From the NCBI RefSeq assembly GCF_900142575.1, contig NZ_FRBI01000015.1:4829-68828 (forward strand): 64,000 bases of DNA. Reading direction: 5' to 3'. This document shows, one piece after another, positions 16,988 through 24,616 of this stretch (positions are counted from its first letter, which is position 1; every line of letters begins with the position of its first letter). The position numbers were made by a program, and so were the translations under genes. Origin of the DNA: Actinacidiphila paucisporea. Its GTDB lineage: Bacteria > Actinomycetota > Actinomycetes > Streptomycetales > Streptomycetaceae. A model generated the notes under the pieces. The model searched no databases. It was not told the origin of the DNA and worked only from the letters and a program-made list of their open reading frames with translations.

Positions 16988-17832
16988 CCGATGCCCCCGT
17001 CGGCGACCGAACCGGCGTCCGCGACCTCGGCGAAGGAGTACGGCACCCAGGGCCCCGACACCTCCGCGTGGGCGTCGACCCCCGCGAACGCGCCGGTCAT
17101 CGCGCGCACGGCGGCCACCAGCCGGTCGGCCCGGGCGTCGTCGACGAGGTAGGCGGCGTTCAGCACCTGGACGCGGCCTCGGCCGGTGATCTCCGTGCCG
17201 TGCGGGCGCCGCCGCACCGAGGCGACGGCGAATCCCGCGGCGGCCTCGTGCACCTGGCGGGCGGCGTCGAGCGCGGCATCCTGCCGGGCCCGGCGGTCCT
17301 TCTCCCGACCGCGTACCCGGGACAGGTAGGCCCGGCCGCTGGTGGAGGCCGCCGGCCCCGGAGCGGCCGGTCCCTCGGTGCCGTTGCCGCCCCGGTGCCG
17401 CACATGCACTTTGACCGCCCACTCGGTGCGGCCGGTGAGGCGGTCGAGCGCGGCCAGGAAACGCGGCTGCTGCTCGTCAAGTGTCGCCCGCGCCCGTTCC
17501 GCGTCGGTGAAGAGCGTGGCCAGGGCCAGCGGGACGACCGGGCCGTCCGCCGCGGCGGCGGTGACCACCGCGTGGTGCGCCCGGGCACAGTCTTCCAGCT
17601 GCTCGGGGTCCGACAGACGTGCCCGCAGCGCCTCTTGGCTGAAGAGCTCCGCGGGCACGTCCTGGGCCACCGCCCACAGGCCGCCCGGCAGGGGCAGCAG
17701 GCCGACGTGCCCACCGGCCGCATGACCGCGGACGCCCGTCAGGCCGCCCGACGGGCCGCCACGGCGTACGGCGAACACGCAGGTCGCCATGGCGCCGGGC
17801 GCGGCGACCGGTGCCTCGTCCGTGGCCGTCAC
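16984..17832 (-). CDS. gvpL: GvpL/GvpF family gas vesicle protein
   Basis: The 282-residue product belongs to the GvpF/GvpL family, with YLSRVRGREKDRRARQDAAL near the middle and VLNAAYLVDDARADRLVAAV toward the C-terminus, the two best-conserved family segments. GvpF/L proteins are minor structural or chaperone components that bind GvpA. GTG 17832 has GAGGAG 5 bases upstream and overlaps the gvpJ stop. It is more divergent from canonical GvpL than the GvpF encoded at 20465. Confidence 0.88.
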   Translation of the reverse strand: MTATDEAPVAAPGAMATCVFAVRRGGPSGGLTGVRGHAAGGHVGLLPLPGGLWAVAQDVPAELFSQEALRARLSDPEQLEDCARAHHAVVTAAAADGPVVPLALATLFTDAERARATLDEQQPRFLAALDRLTGRTEWAVKVHVRHRGGNGTEGPAAPGPAASTSGRAYLSRVRGREKDRRARQDAALDAARQVHEAAAGFAVASVRRRPHGTEITGRGRVQVLNAAYLVDDARADRLVAAVRAMTGAFAGVDAHAEVSGPWVPYSFAEVADAGSVADGGIG

Positions 17833-18179
17833 GGGCGCTCCTCGACGCGGCGGCGGGACGGTCGCGCGGCGCCCTGCTCCAACTCCGCGACCCGGTCCTT
17901 CAGTTCCCGGTTCTCCAGAGCCAGGGCGCGCTCGGCGGCCCGTGAGGAGAGCGCCGGGTCGGTCTCCCACCAGTCGATGCCGGCTTTCTTGGCGGTCTCG
18001 ACGGAGGAGATGAACAACCGCAGCCTGATGGTGAGCAGTTCGATGTCCAGCAGGTCGATCTTGATGTCGCCCGCGATCACGATGCCCTTGTCGAGAACGC
18101 GCTCCAGGATCTCGGCGAGGTTCGCCGTCGAGGGAACCAGGGAGTAGTCGACCGGCGGGACGAGGTCCATCTGCGTCAT
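17829..18179 (-). CDS. gvpJ: Gas vesicle protein GvpJ
   Basis: The 116-residue product starts with a GvpA-type core (ANLAEILERVLDKGIVIAGD, then KIDLLDIELLTIRLRLFISS) and ends with a charged helix (AAERALALENRELKDRVAEL) and a basic tail. GvpJ is a minor shell protein homologous to GvpA. ATG 18179 overlaps the gvpZ stop, and the gene stop overlaps gvpL, so the unit is translationally coupled. Confidence 0.93.
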   Translation of the reverse strand: MTQMDLVPPVDYSLVPSTANLAEILERVLDKGIVIAGDIKIDLLDIELLTIRLRLFISSVETAKKAGIDWWETDPALSSRAAERALALENRELKDRVAELEQGAARPSRRRVEERP

Positions 18180-19279
18180 CTGCGGGTCCTCCTACGGCGC
18201 GCGCCCCGCCGGCCGTCCTCGTCCTCTTCCTCGGCCTGCGGCTCCTCCTCCGGCTCCTCTTCCGGTCCGCCTTCCTCGTCGTCCCACTCCTCGTCCTCGT
18301 CGTCCTCCTCCTCGTCCTCGTCCTCGTAGTCCTCGGCCTCGCCGTCCGCGCCCTCCTCCTCGGGCTCCGCCTCTTCGTCCTCCGCCGCCTCTTCGCCGTC
18401 CTCGGCACCCTCTTCGGCGTTCTCCTCGTCTTCGAGGGCCTCCTCGTGGGACCGTACGACCTCGGCGTCGCGGATCTCGCCGCGCCATCCCTCGATCTCT
18501 TCCGCGTCGGCGTTCAGCGTGATGTGGCGGCCGAAGTGCTTGAGGTCCAGCCGCAGCCGCCTGCCCTGGGCACGCCAGAGGTTGCCGGTCTTCTCGAAGA
18601 AGCCCGCCGGGTAGTACTCGACGTTCACCAGGATGCGGGTGAGCCGAGGCGCGAGTTCGTGGAAGGTGACCGCGCCGTGAGTGGTGCCCTTGGGACCTTC
18701 GGACGTCCATACGATCCGCTCGTCGGGGATCATCTCCTGGATGGTCGCTTTCCAGTTGCGGCTGGACGGGCCGACCTTCGCGGTCCAGTCGGACATGGTC
18801 TCGTCCGACTTGTTCACGCTGCGGACGCCCTTGGTGAAGTCGCTGAAGTCCTCGAACTGCGACCACTGGTCGTAGGCGGTCCTGATGGGCACGCCGACGT
18901 CGAGGCTCTCCACGATGTTGGTCGCCTTGATGTTGCCGCCGCCACCCCCGCCACCCCCGCCGCCGCCGTCTTCGTCACCGCCACCACCGCCGGGGAGGAC
19001 GCCCTTGACCTTTCCGACCACCTGGTCCTTGACGTCCTTGGCCTTCTGCGTGAACAGCGCCTTGGCTGGGGACTCGCCCTGGAGAATGCGGCCGCCGGCG
19101 CCGAGGAGGCCGCCCTGGCCTTCGGCCACGTCGGTCAGGCGATCGGTGAGACCGTCGACCTTGTCACTTGCCTTGCTGACCAGCTGCTGGGTCAGAGAAC
19201 TCAGCAACTGGCCGAATTCGTCGCGGAGTTCGTCCAGTCCGGTGGGGGCGTCGTCGGCTTGCTCGTTTTGCTTGGCCAT
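18176..19279 (-). CDS. gvpZ: SRPBCC-domain gas vesicle cluster protein (GvpZ-like)
   Basis: Of 367 residues, the N-terminal 100 are helical (DELRDEFGQLLSSLTQQLVS), followed by an 11-Gly run near residue 110, and then an SRPBCC/START-like domain (about 120-270: VGVPIRTAYDQWSQFEDF, GRHITLNADAEE). The last 95 residues are mostly Glu and Asp and end in an Arg-rich stretch. The gene order O-A-F-G-Y-Z-J-L-S-K matches the S. coelicolor gvp cluster, where this position is gvpZ. The function is unknown; the domain can bind hydrophobic ligands in other families. Confidence 0.8.
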   Translation of the reverse strand: MAKQNEQADDAPTGLDELRDEFGQLLSSLTQQLVSKASDKVDGLTDRLTDVAEGQGGLLGAGGRILQGESPAKALFTQKAKDVKDQVVGKVKGVLPGGGGGDEDGGGGGGGGGGGNIKATNIVESLDVGVPIRTAYDQWSQFEDFSDFTKGVRSVNKSDETMSDWTAKVGPSSRNWKATIQEMIPDERIVWTSEGPKGTTHGAVTFHELAPRLTRILVNVEYYPAGFFEKTGNLWRAQGRRLRLDLKHFGRHITLNADAEEIEGWRGEIRDAEVVRSHEEALEDEENAEEGAEDGEEAAEDEEAEPEEEGADGEAEDYEDEDEEEDDEDEEWDDEEGGPEEEPEEEPQAEEEDEDGRRGARRRRTRR

Positions 19280-19285
19280 GTCCGT

Positions 19286-20197
19286 CTACCTTCCACGCCG
19301 GTTCGCACGGGACTGCGACCTGCCGGACGCGGTCTTCTTGGCGGCGGTCTTCTTCGCCGGCGCGGTCTTCTTCGCCGTGGCCTTCTTGGCCGGTGCCGCC
19401 TTGGAGGGGGCCCTCTTGGACGGGGCGCTCTTCTTCGCGGGCGCGGTCTTCTTGGCGGCGGGCGACTTCTTGGCCGCCGCCTTCGCGGGGGTCCCCTTCC
19501 TGGCCGGGGCCGCCTTCTTCGCGGGGCCGCCCGACGCGGCGGGCGGGGCCTTCTTCGCGGCCGTCTTGCGCGGTTCCGGCCGCCGGCGCGGCGGCGGCTT
19601 CTGCTCCGGCTCGGGCTCCGGCTCCGGCCGCCTGGAGGGTGCGGGCTTCTCGGCCGCCCGGTCCCGCCGGACCCGGCGCCGCGCCCTGGGGGCAGGAGGC
19701 TCCTCCTCCGCCTCGTCCTCGTCTTCCTCGGGTCCGTCGCCGTCTTCCTCGTCCTGCTCGTCGGCCTCGTCCTCCGGTTCGCCCTCGTCCTCCTCCTCGT
19801 CCGGCTCTTCGGCGTCCTCGTCCGCTTCCCCGTACTCCTCGTCCTCGTCGTACTCCTCGTACTCGTCTTCCGGCTCTTCCGGCTCCTCCTCGGCGGGGCG
19901 GCCACGGTCGCGCAGCACGCCCGCCAGCGAGGAGAACCCGCGGTCGCTGGAAGCCGACGCGGCGGAGCGCACGGCGGACAGCAGTTCGCCGGTGACCTGG
20001 TCGCGCAGATCGGCCAGCTGCGGGTTCTCCCTGAGCTGCTTGAGTCCCTCGGTCGCGAGCGCCGCTGGTGACAGGCCGAATCTGCGGCCGGCGACGTAGC
20101 TGGCGATGGCGAAGGCCACCTTGGCGTTGCGGGTACGGCCCAGCAGGTAGCCTCCGGCAACGGCAGCGGTGACCGCCGCTTTGTTCGAGCTGATCAT
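19286..20197 (-). CDS. gvpY: Charged gas vesicle cluster protein with histone-H1-like tail (GvpY-like)
   Basis: The 303-residue protein has three parts. Residues 1-90 look folded (AAVAGGYLLGRTRNAKVAF, LKQLRENPQLADLRDQVTGE). Residues 95-170 are almost only Asp/Glu with Tyr. From about 215 the tail is Lys/Ala/Pro-rich with repeated AAKKTAPAKK-like units, as in histone H1 and actinobacterial HupS tails. By gene order it is gvpY. Members are sometimes called DNA-binding from the tail alone, which is only an inference. ATG 20197 shares a base with the gvpG stop (TGATG); gvpZ follows after 6 bases. Confidence 0.8.
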   Translation of the reverse strand: MISSNKAAVTAAVAGGYLLGRTRNAKVAFAIASYVAGRRFGLSPAALATEGLKQLRENPQLADLRDQVTGELLSAVRSAASASSDRGFSSLAGVLRDRGRPAEEEPEEPEDEYEEYDEDEEYGEADEDAEEPDEEEDEGEPEDEADEQDEEDGDGPEEDEDEAEEEPPAPRARRRVRRDRAAEKPAPSRRPEPEPEPEQKPPPRRRPEPRKTAAKKAPPAASGGPAKKAAPARKGTPAKAAAKKSPAAKKTAPAKKSAPSKRAPSKAAPAKKATAKKTAPAKKTAAKKTASGRSQSRANRRGR

Positions 20198-20463
20198 CAG
20201 TGAGTACCTCTCAGGTGGTAAGCGGTCCGTGTGCCTGGCGTGGGGGCTTCCAGGAGGTCCAGGAGCCGGTCCTCCTCGCGCTCGAAGGTCGCGCCGTCGA
20301 TCTCTCCATCGTCATACGCGCGGTTCAGGGCCGCGAGTCGGGCGCGGATGACGGCGGGGTCGTGCAGTTCACGGTCGGCGACCTCGTAGAGCGTCTCCGC
20401 CAGCCAGTTCACGCCCCGCACCGGAGCGAGCGGCAGCAGCAGAAGGCCGGTGAAAAGGCCCAT
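20197..20463 (-). CDS. gvpG: Gas vesicle protein GvpG
   Basis: The 88-residue product (LFTGLLLLPLAPVRGVNWLA, YEVADRELHDPAVIRARLAA) matches GvpG, a small helical assembly factor. ATG 20463 starts one base after the gvpF stop; a GTG nine bases upstream (20472) is an alternative that would overlap gvpF. Neither has a strong ribosome site, so coupling to gvpF is likely. Confidence 0.92.
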   Translation of the reverse strand: MGLFTGLLLLPLAPVRGVNWLAETLYEVADRELHDPAVIRARLAALNRAYDDGEIDGATFEREEDRLLDLLEAPTPGTRTAYHLRGTH

Positions 20464-20464
20464 G

Positions 20465-21193
20465 TCAGACACCAGCCGCCGCGCGCAGGGCGGAGAAGCT
20501 GTAGCAGGGCAGCGGGCCTGTCAGCCGCAGCTCCACCTGCCCGGCGAGGCGCGCGGCCAGGCCCTCGACCGCCGTGCGGAAGCCGGCCGCCCGCTCCGCG
20601 GCGACCAGGAACGAGATGTTGCGCACGCACCCCTCGACCTCGGGGCCGGGCTGGGTGGCCTCGGCGAGTCCGGCGAGCGCCGTGATCGCCTGTTCGGCGC
20701 CGGCCGCGGCCCGACGGCGCAGCCCCGCCATGACCGCCTCCCCGAGCCGGATGCTCGCGTCGTAGCCCGGCCGCCTGCGGACCTCCTGCCGAAGCTGCCG
20801 CAGCGCCGGGTCCTCCCGCAGCAGGTCGGCGAGGCCGCTCTCGACGGTGATCGCCTTGAGGTTCATCTCCACCCGGCCGGCCACCTGGTCCAGGGCGGCC
20901 GGCCAGGAGTCGCTTCCCGCCCGCAGCCGGTCGCGCACCGCGTCCTCGTCGGCCGCCACCACGGCGAACCGGGAGGGCAGCATCGGCCCGCAGGCGGCGA
21001 CGGCCAGCAGGACGTCCTGGTGAGCCTGCAGGTCACGGCGGCGGGCGCGCAGCCGCTCGGGGGCGGCGCTCACCACCGCGGCGAGGGGACCGGCGACCAG
21101 CGTGCGGACCCGGGCGGGCGGATCACCGAGGCCGCGCAGGCCCGCCGGCAGGGTGACCGCTGCCCGGGTGATGCCGTAGACGTACACGCTCAA
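20465..21193 (-). CDS. gvpF: Gas vesicle protein GvpF
   Basis: A 242-residue GvpF/GvpL family member beginning SVYVYGITRA, with GRVEMNLKAI and the C-terminal VRNISFLVAAERAAGF segment that typify GvpF. It is a minor shell or chaperone protein needed early in assembly. TTG 21193 is chosen because GAGGAGGA ends 9 bases upstream and it gives the usual N-terminus. TTG 21202, overlapping the gvpA stop as TTGA, is possible but sits directly on the ribosome site. Confidence 0.9.
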   Translation of the reverse strand: MSVYVYGITRAAVTLPAGLRGLGDPPARVRTLVAGPLAAVVSAAPERLRARRRDLQAHQDVLLAVAACGPMLPSRFAVVAADEDAVRDRLRAGSDSWPAALDQVAGRVEMNLKAITVESGLADLLREDPALRQLRQEVRRRPGYDASIRLGEAVMAGLRRRAAAGAEQAITALAGLAEATQPGPEVEGCVRNISFLVAAERAAGFRTAVEGLAARLAGQVELRLTGPLPCYSFSALRAAAGV

Positions 21194-21198
21194 CGGGG

Positions 21199-21660
21199 TC
21201 AATCCTCCTCGTCGCGGTGCCGGGACCGTGGACGGCTGCCAGCGCTGCGGGCCACGGGGCGCCGGCGCGGCCGCTCGGCGACCTCGTCCTCCGCCTCCGG
21301 CTCGTCCTCGTCGTCCCCCGCGCCGAGCGCGGTCTTGACCTTCTCCCCCACCGAACGCGCGGCCTTCTTCGCACCCGCGCGGCCCACGGCGCCGGACGCG
21401 CCGCCGAAGAGTTCCGGCACCGTCCTGGACCGGGAGTCGTGGTCCAGGTCGAGCCGGTTGCAGGCCTCGGCGAACCGCAGGTAGGTGTCGACGCTGGCCA
21501 CGACGATGCGAGCGTCGATCTTCAGGATCTCGATTCCGACCAGCGACACCCGGATGAAGACGTCGATGACGATGCCCCGGTCGAGAATGAGGTCCAGTAC
21601 GTCGTAGAGAGTGCCCGCGCGGGGAGCACAGACCACTTCATCGCTGCTTATGACAGTCAC
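21199..21660 (-). CDS. gvpA: Gas vesicle structural protein GvpA
   Basis: Residues 15-75 form the GvpA fold (TLYDVLDLILDRGIVIDVFI and VSLVGIEILKIDARIVVASV), the amphipathic helix-strand-strand-helix unit of the vesicle rib. The remaining 75 residues are a charged extension with an acidic stretch and an Arg-rich end. GvpA of aquatic bacteria is about 70 residues, but streptomycete GvpA is commonly longer. GTG 21660 has AAGGAA about 11 bases upstream. It is the second gene of the operon after gvpO. Confidence 0.93.
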   Translation of the reverse strand: MTVISSDEVVCAPRAGTLYDVLDLILDRGIVIDVFIRVSLVGIEILKIDARIVVASVDTYLRFAEACNRLDLDHDSRSRTVPELFGGASGAVGRAGAKKAARSVGEKVKTALGAGDDEDEPEAEDEVAERPRRRPVARSAGSRPRSRHRDEED

Positions 21661-21758
21661 GGCGACACCGTTCCTTGAGGGGATGCGGGGGGGATCAGCA
21701 GGTGCGTGGCGGGGCCGCCGGCCGGGAGGATCGCCGGACCGGCGGTGTGCGGCCGCGG

Positions 21759-22082
21759 TCAGATGTCGGCCGAACCGCGCACGTAGCGGCGGGTGCGGCG
21801 ATACCGCCGCATGGAACCGTCCTCGGCGAGTTCCACCTCGTAGGTGGCCAGCAGGCTGGTGGTGTCCGGGATCCGGCTCACCTCGACGACGTCGACGCCC
21901 ACGAGCCAGCCGCCGTCGTCAGTGGGCGAGACCTCCGAACAGCCCTCGACCGGGCGGTCGATCAGCTTGGCGAGATCGCTCGCGGCACGTTCGGCCGCCT
22001 CACCCGCGCCGGATGGCTCGGATGCGCGAGGGGGGCGGCGGCGCGCCGCCGACCGGTCCTGTCGAGTTGAATGCTCAGCCAT
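21759..22082 (-). CDS. gvpO: Gas vesicle protein GvpO
   Basis: The 107-residue product has the GvpO core: GGWLVGVDVVEVSRIPDTTS, then LLATYEVELAEDGSMRRYRR and a C-terminal RRYVRGSADI. The first 35 residues are charged and variable. GvpO is the first gene of streptomycete gvp operons and may regulate assembly. ATG 22082 is the first start after the upstream noncoding stretch. The gap to gvpA is 98 bases, the largest inside the operon, so a second promoter there is possible. Confidence 0.9.
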   Translation of the reverse strand: MAEHSTRQDRSAARRRPPRASEPSGAGEAAERAASDLAKLIDRPVEGCSEVSPTDDGGWLVGVDVVEVSRIPDTTSLLATYEVELAEDGSMRRYRRTRRYVRGSADI

Positions 22083-22160
22083 GTGCCCAGCTTCCGGGGC
22101 GGCGTCGGCATCGCGCACGTGCTGGTGAACCATTCGGGGCCGGGCGGCGTGTGTGCCCCG

Positions 22161-22381
22161 CCGGGCCGCACCAACTCGCTCCGGCGGGACCTGCCCGAGG
22201 AGCTCGGACCGTTCCTGACTGCTCACGAACGGTTGATCAGGTGGGGCGTCGACGGGACGCGACCGCCGTCCTGGCAGCGGCGGACGCCGACGACGGCATC
22301 GACTGGACGGTATCGGTGGACTCCACCGTCGTCCGCGCTCACCAGCACACCGCAGGCGCCCGCAAAGAGGGGCGGCAACGG
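22161..22381 (+). mobile_element. Degenerate IS5-family transposase remnant
   Basis: Two frames carry pieces of an IS5/IS112-type transposase: RRDLPEELGPFLTAHERLIR in one, then IDWTVSVDSTVVRAHQHTAG (with the DST motif around the first catalytic Asp) in another. Only about 70 codons remain, with at least one frameshift, no start, and no recognisable terminal inverted repeats. It lies directly upstream of gvpO and ends where the truncated gene at 22372 begins. Confidence 0.75.
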
Positions 22382-22787
22382 TGAGGACGCCTACCGCCGG
22401 GGCTGGCTCCGCCTCGACCGCGCGCTGACGCCGGCGGAGCACGCGGGCCTCGTTGACGCCGCTGCGACCTGGTCGCGGAGCAACCGCTCACAGCACGAGA
22501 TCGTTGCCGAGTTCGGCCCGCCGTCTGTCACCTTCGGCTCCACGGACCCGGTCCGTCCCAAGACCCTCAGCTATGCCACGGATGACCGCACGGCCCCCGT
22601 CGTCGCGTTTCACCTCGGTTCCGCGCGGACCGAGACGTACGCAGGTTCGGGTGAGCAGGGCAGTGCGGCCCTCTTGGCAGTCCGCATTCACGATGGCTTC
22701 TTCGGTGGATGGGAACTCACGCCGTTCGGAGAAGACAGGTTCGCCGGCAGGTCGCCGGTTGGGACCGCAGACTCCCCGACGTCATAG
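22372..22787 (+). pseudogene. 5'-truncated hypothetical protein gene
   Basis: The frame from about GEDAYRRGWLRLDRALTP to the TAG at 22787 looks like a genuine protein end (FGPPSVTFGSTDPVRPKTLS, AVRIHDGFFGGWELTPFGED), roughly 135 residues. No start codon with a ribosome site exists at its left edge, because it abuts the IS5 remnant. The likely history is loss of the 5' end through IS insertion or deletion. The family is not recognised. Confidence 0.55.
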
Positions 22788-23153
22788 GGGCGCAATGATC
22801 AAGCCGTTCTGCCGCCCCCACAACGCCGAGCGCCTATTCAGTCCGACAACCGACGGCATCTTGGCCTCCCCGGCGAATGACAACCCGACAGGCCACTACT
22901 CCCACGCGATCACCGACCCTATGCCTGACCAGCGAAAACACCGCCCTCAAGTTCGGAACGACAACAGCTACTCACAGGCCGCGCAAGCGAGGCGAGGAGT
23001 ATGCGGGCTCACCGGGCAGGGCCCGCCGACCATGTAATCGCCGGGCGCCGATGACCGTGAGGACGCGCAGCACCGTTCACGGCGGGTAAGCGGCTCGGCG
23101 ACGGTCGAGGAGGGGGACGCACGACACCCGGTGCGCCGTCCAGGCCGGCAGGG
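22788..23153. other. Gap with no confident gene
   Basis: An 80-codon frame from ATG 22795 to 23037 on the plus strand is present, but it has no ribosome site and its composition differs from the neighbours. I do not call it a gene. No hairpin or repeat was noted. Confidence 0.4.
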
Positions 23154-23816
23154 CTACGCAGGTTCTGTGGTGAACCGCCGCCAGACGGGTGCCGCGAAGA
23201 GGTCGGCAGTGGGGTTGTCATCGGGCTCCACACCGAGGAAGCGCCAGAAGTCGAAGACGGCAAAGGCATCCAGGCGCCCCGACCTGTCGCCTTCGCGGAC
23301 CGGGCGGTTCCTCGGGTCGTCGTCAGACCCGTAGAAGTCCTCGAACGAGTCGTCATCGAGGCGGACACTGGTGAGGTATCCCCGGGCATGTGTCAGGTCC
23401 AGCCCGAGGTCCGGGAACTGGGCCACGAGCAGGTCCGGGCGTCCTGTGCGGGGGACGTCGGGGAAGAACCCCTGGTCGGATTCGACCCACTGGACGAAGT
23501 GGTCCACTTCGGTGCCGTGGTGGAAGAGCTCATACCCCCACAGGTCGCCGTCGTAGACGAAGGTCAGCAGTCCGGGGCAGTCGTAGGTCCGTGAGACGTG
23601 GAGCTGGGCGCGTCGGCGCAGATCCCACTCCCAGCCGCGCGTCCACTCGAGCACGGTCCAGTCATTGTGCCGCTGGTGGAGCGTGTAGCAGTCCTCCACA
23701 GTGGAGTCGGCGTCGGCGAGTCGGTGCTGCCGGTTCTGCCAGAACTCGTCCAGCGCCTCGTACACCTGCTGGTGATCGACGTCGTAGAACAGGTTGCACC
23801 GCAGGAAACCGCCCAT
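23154..23816 (-). CDS. Hypothetical protein, 220 residues
   Basis: ATG 23816 is preceded by GGAG at 8 bases, better than ATG 23822 or 23846. The protein is rich in Trp, Tyr, Asp and Phe (FLRCNLFYDVDHQQVYEALD, VLEWTRGWEWDLRRRAQLHV, FYGSDDDPRNRPVREGDRSG) with no signal peptide or membrane segment. It resembles soluble hypothetical proteins often found singly in streptomycete accessory DNA, possibly immunity-like, but I do not recognise a domain. It stands alone, 125 bases from the DUF6221 gene. Confidence 0.65.
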   Translation of the reverse strand: MGGFLRCNLFYDVDHQQVYEALDEFWQNRQHRLADADSTVEDCYTLHQRHNDWTVLEWTRGWEWDLRRRAQLHVSRTYDCPGLLTFVYDGDLWGYELFHHGTEVDHFVQWVESDQGFFPDVPRTGRPDLLVAQFPDLGLDLTHARGYLTSVRLDDDSFEDFYGSDDDPRNRPVREGDRSGRLDAFAVFDFWRFLGVEPDDNPTADLFAAPVWRRFTTEPA

Positions 23817-23941
23817 GCACATCACTCCATGCGGGAAACATGTCAAGGGGAACGGGACGCATTGCAGTGTGCCAGGCGTCGCATGAGGTCAGGATGGATC
23901 TGACGGAGGCACTTGGCGAGCTCCCGATGCCCTCCAGGGGC

Positions 23942-24259
23942 CTACTCGTCGTCAGGGGCCCACTCCGCTCGGTATCCCGGGCGATCGGAGTAGCTGGTCA
24001 GTGCGAGCACTCGCACCGCCCAGTCGCTGCGGAGGGCGTCGTGGTCCCCGGGATCGGCGTGCTCCGGGTCGCGCCAAGCGGTGAGAAGGTCGCGCTTCGT
24101 GGTGATTGCGCGTGCCGGGGCGTAGAGCGCGGCGAGCGGGTTGTCGGGGGTCAGCCCTTCGGGCAGCCAGGACTCGGGGGGCTGGTCCGCGGTTGCCGCC
24201 TCGTCGGCGTCGATCTGCTCGTGCAGCCAGGTGATCAGTTCAGCGGTCATACCCGGCAT
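23942..24259 (-). CDS. DUF6221 family protein
   Basis: The 105-residue product starts MTAELITWLHEQIDADEAA after three residues and ends with YSDRPGYRAEWAPDDE, the pattern of the actinobacterial DUF6221 family, small acidic proteins common in mobile or accessory regions. ATG 24259 has AGGGA 5 bases upstream; ATG 24250 is the alternative. The function is unknown. Its neighbours are remnants, consistent with an accessory island. Confidence 0.75.
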   Translation of the reverse strand: MPGMTAELITWLHEQIDADEAATADQPPESWLPEGLTPDNPLAALYAPARAITTKRDLLTAWRDPEHADPGDHDALRSDWAVRVLALTSYSDRPGYRAEWAPDDE

Positions 24260-24280
24260 GATTCCCTGTGCCACTGACAG

Positions 24281-24602
24281 CGGGCGTCGTCTCACCCGGA
24301 AGGTGAGATCTCGTGCGAGGTGCGCCACGACGGGAAATACCAGCAGCGTCGGCCCGACAAGAGCGTGACGACGCAGTGGTTGCTCCCGAAGGTCAGCACT
24401 CGCAGTGCCAAAACCGAGCCGCTGCTGCCCGCTGAATTCGGCGATGACTCGCCCCTCGACGCACCCAAATCGTTGGCGTTCTGGGGACGAGGCGGCGGCG
24501 TGGCAGGTGACCATCCCCGAGCAGGAGTTCGAGACAGGACTCAATCTGGACGGGCTGACACAGATCCAGGTGTGGATCGGATACCAGTTCCTCCACGGTT
24601 GA
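24281..24602 (+). pseudogene. Frameshifted gene remnant, unknown family
   Basis: Two adjoining frames look protein-like: HPEGEISCEVRHDGKYQQRR continuing to DSPLDAPKSLAF, then in a second frame AWQVTIPEQEFETGLNLDGL and a credible end IQVWIGYQFLHG with TGA at 24600-24602. No start is visible on the left. I read it as the tail of a decayed gene with a frameshift near 24480-24510. The family is not recognised. Confidence 0.4.
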
Positions 24603-24616
24603 GCCGACTGGCAGCC

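Noticed and set aside
20465..21202. gvpF start at TTG 21202
   Set aside because: The GAGGAGGA ribosome site directly abuts it; TTG 21193 has correct spacing and the conserved SVYVYGI start.
22795..23037. 80-codon small ORF
   Set aside because: No ribosome site, no recognisable family and atypical composition; likely chance.
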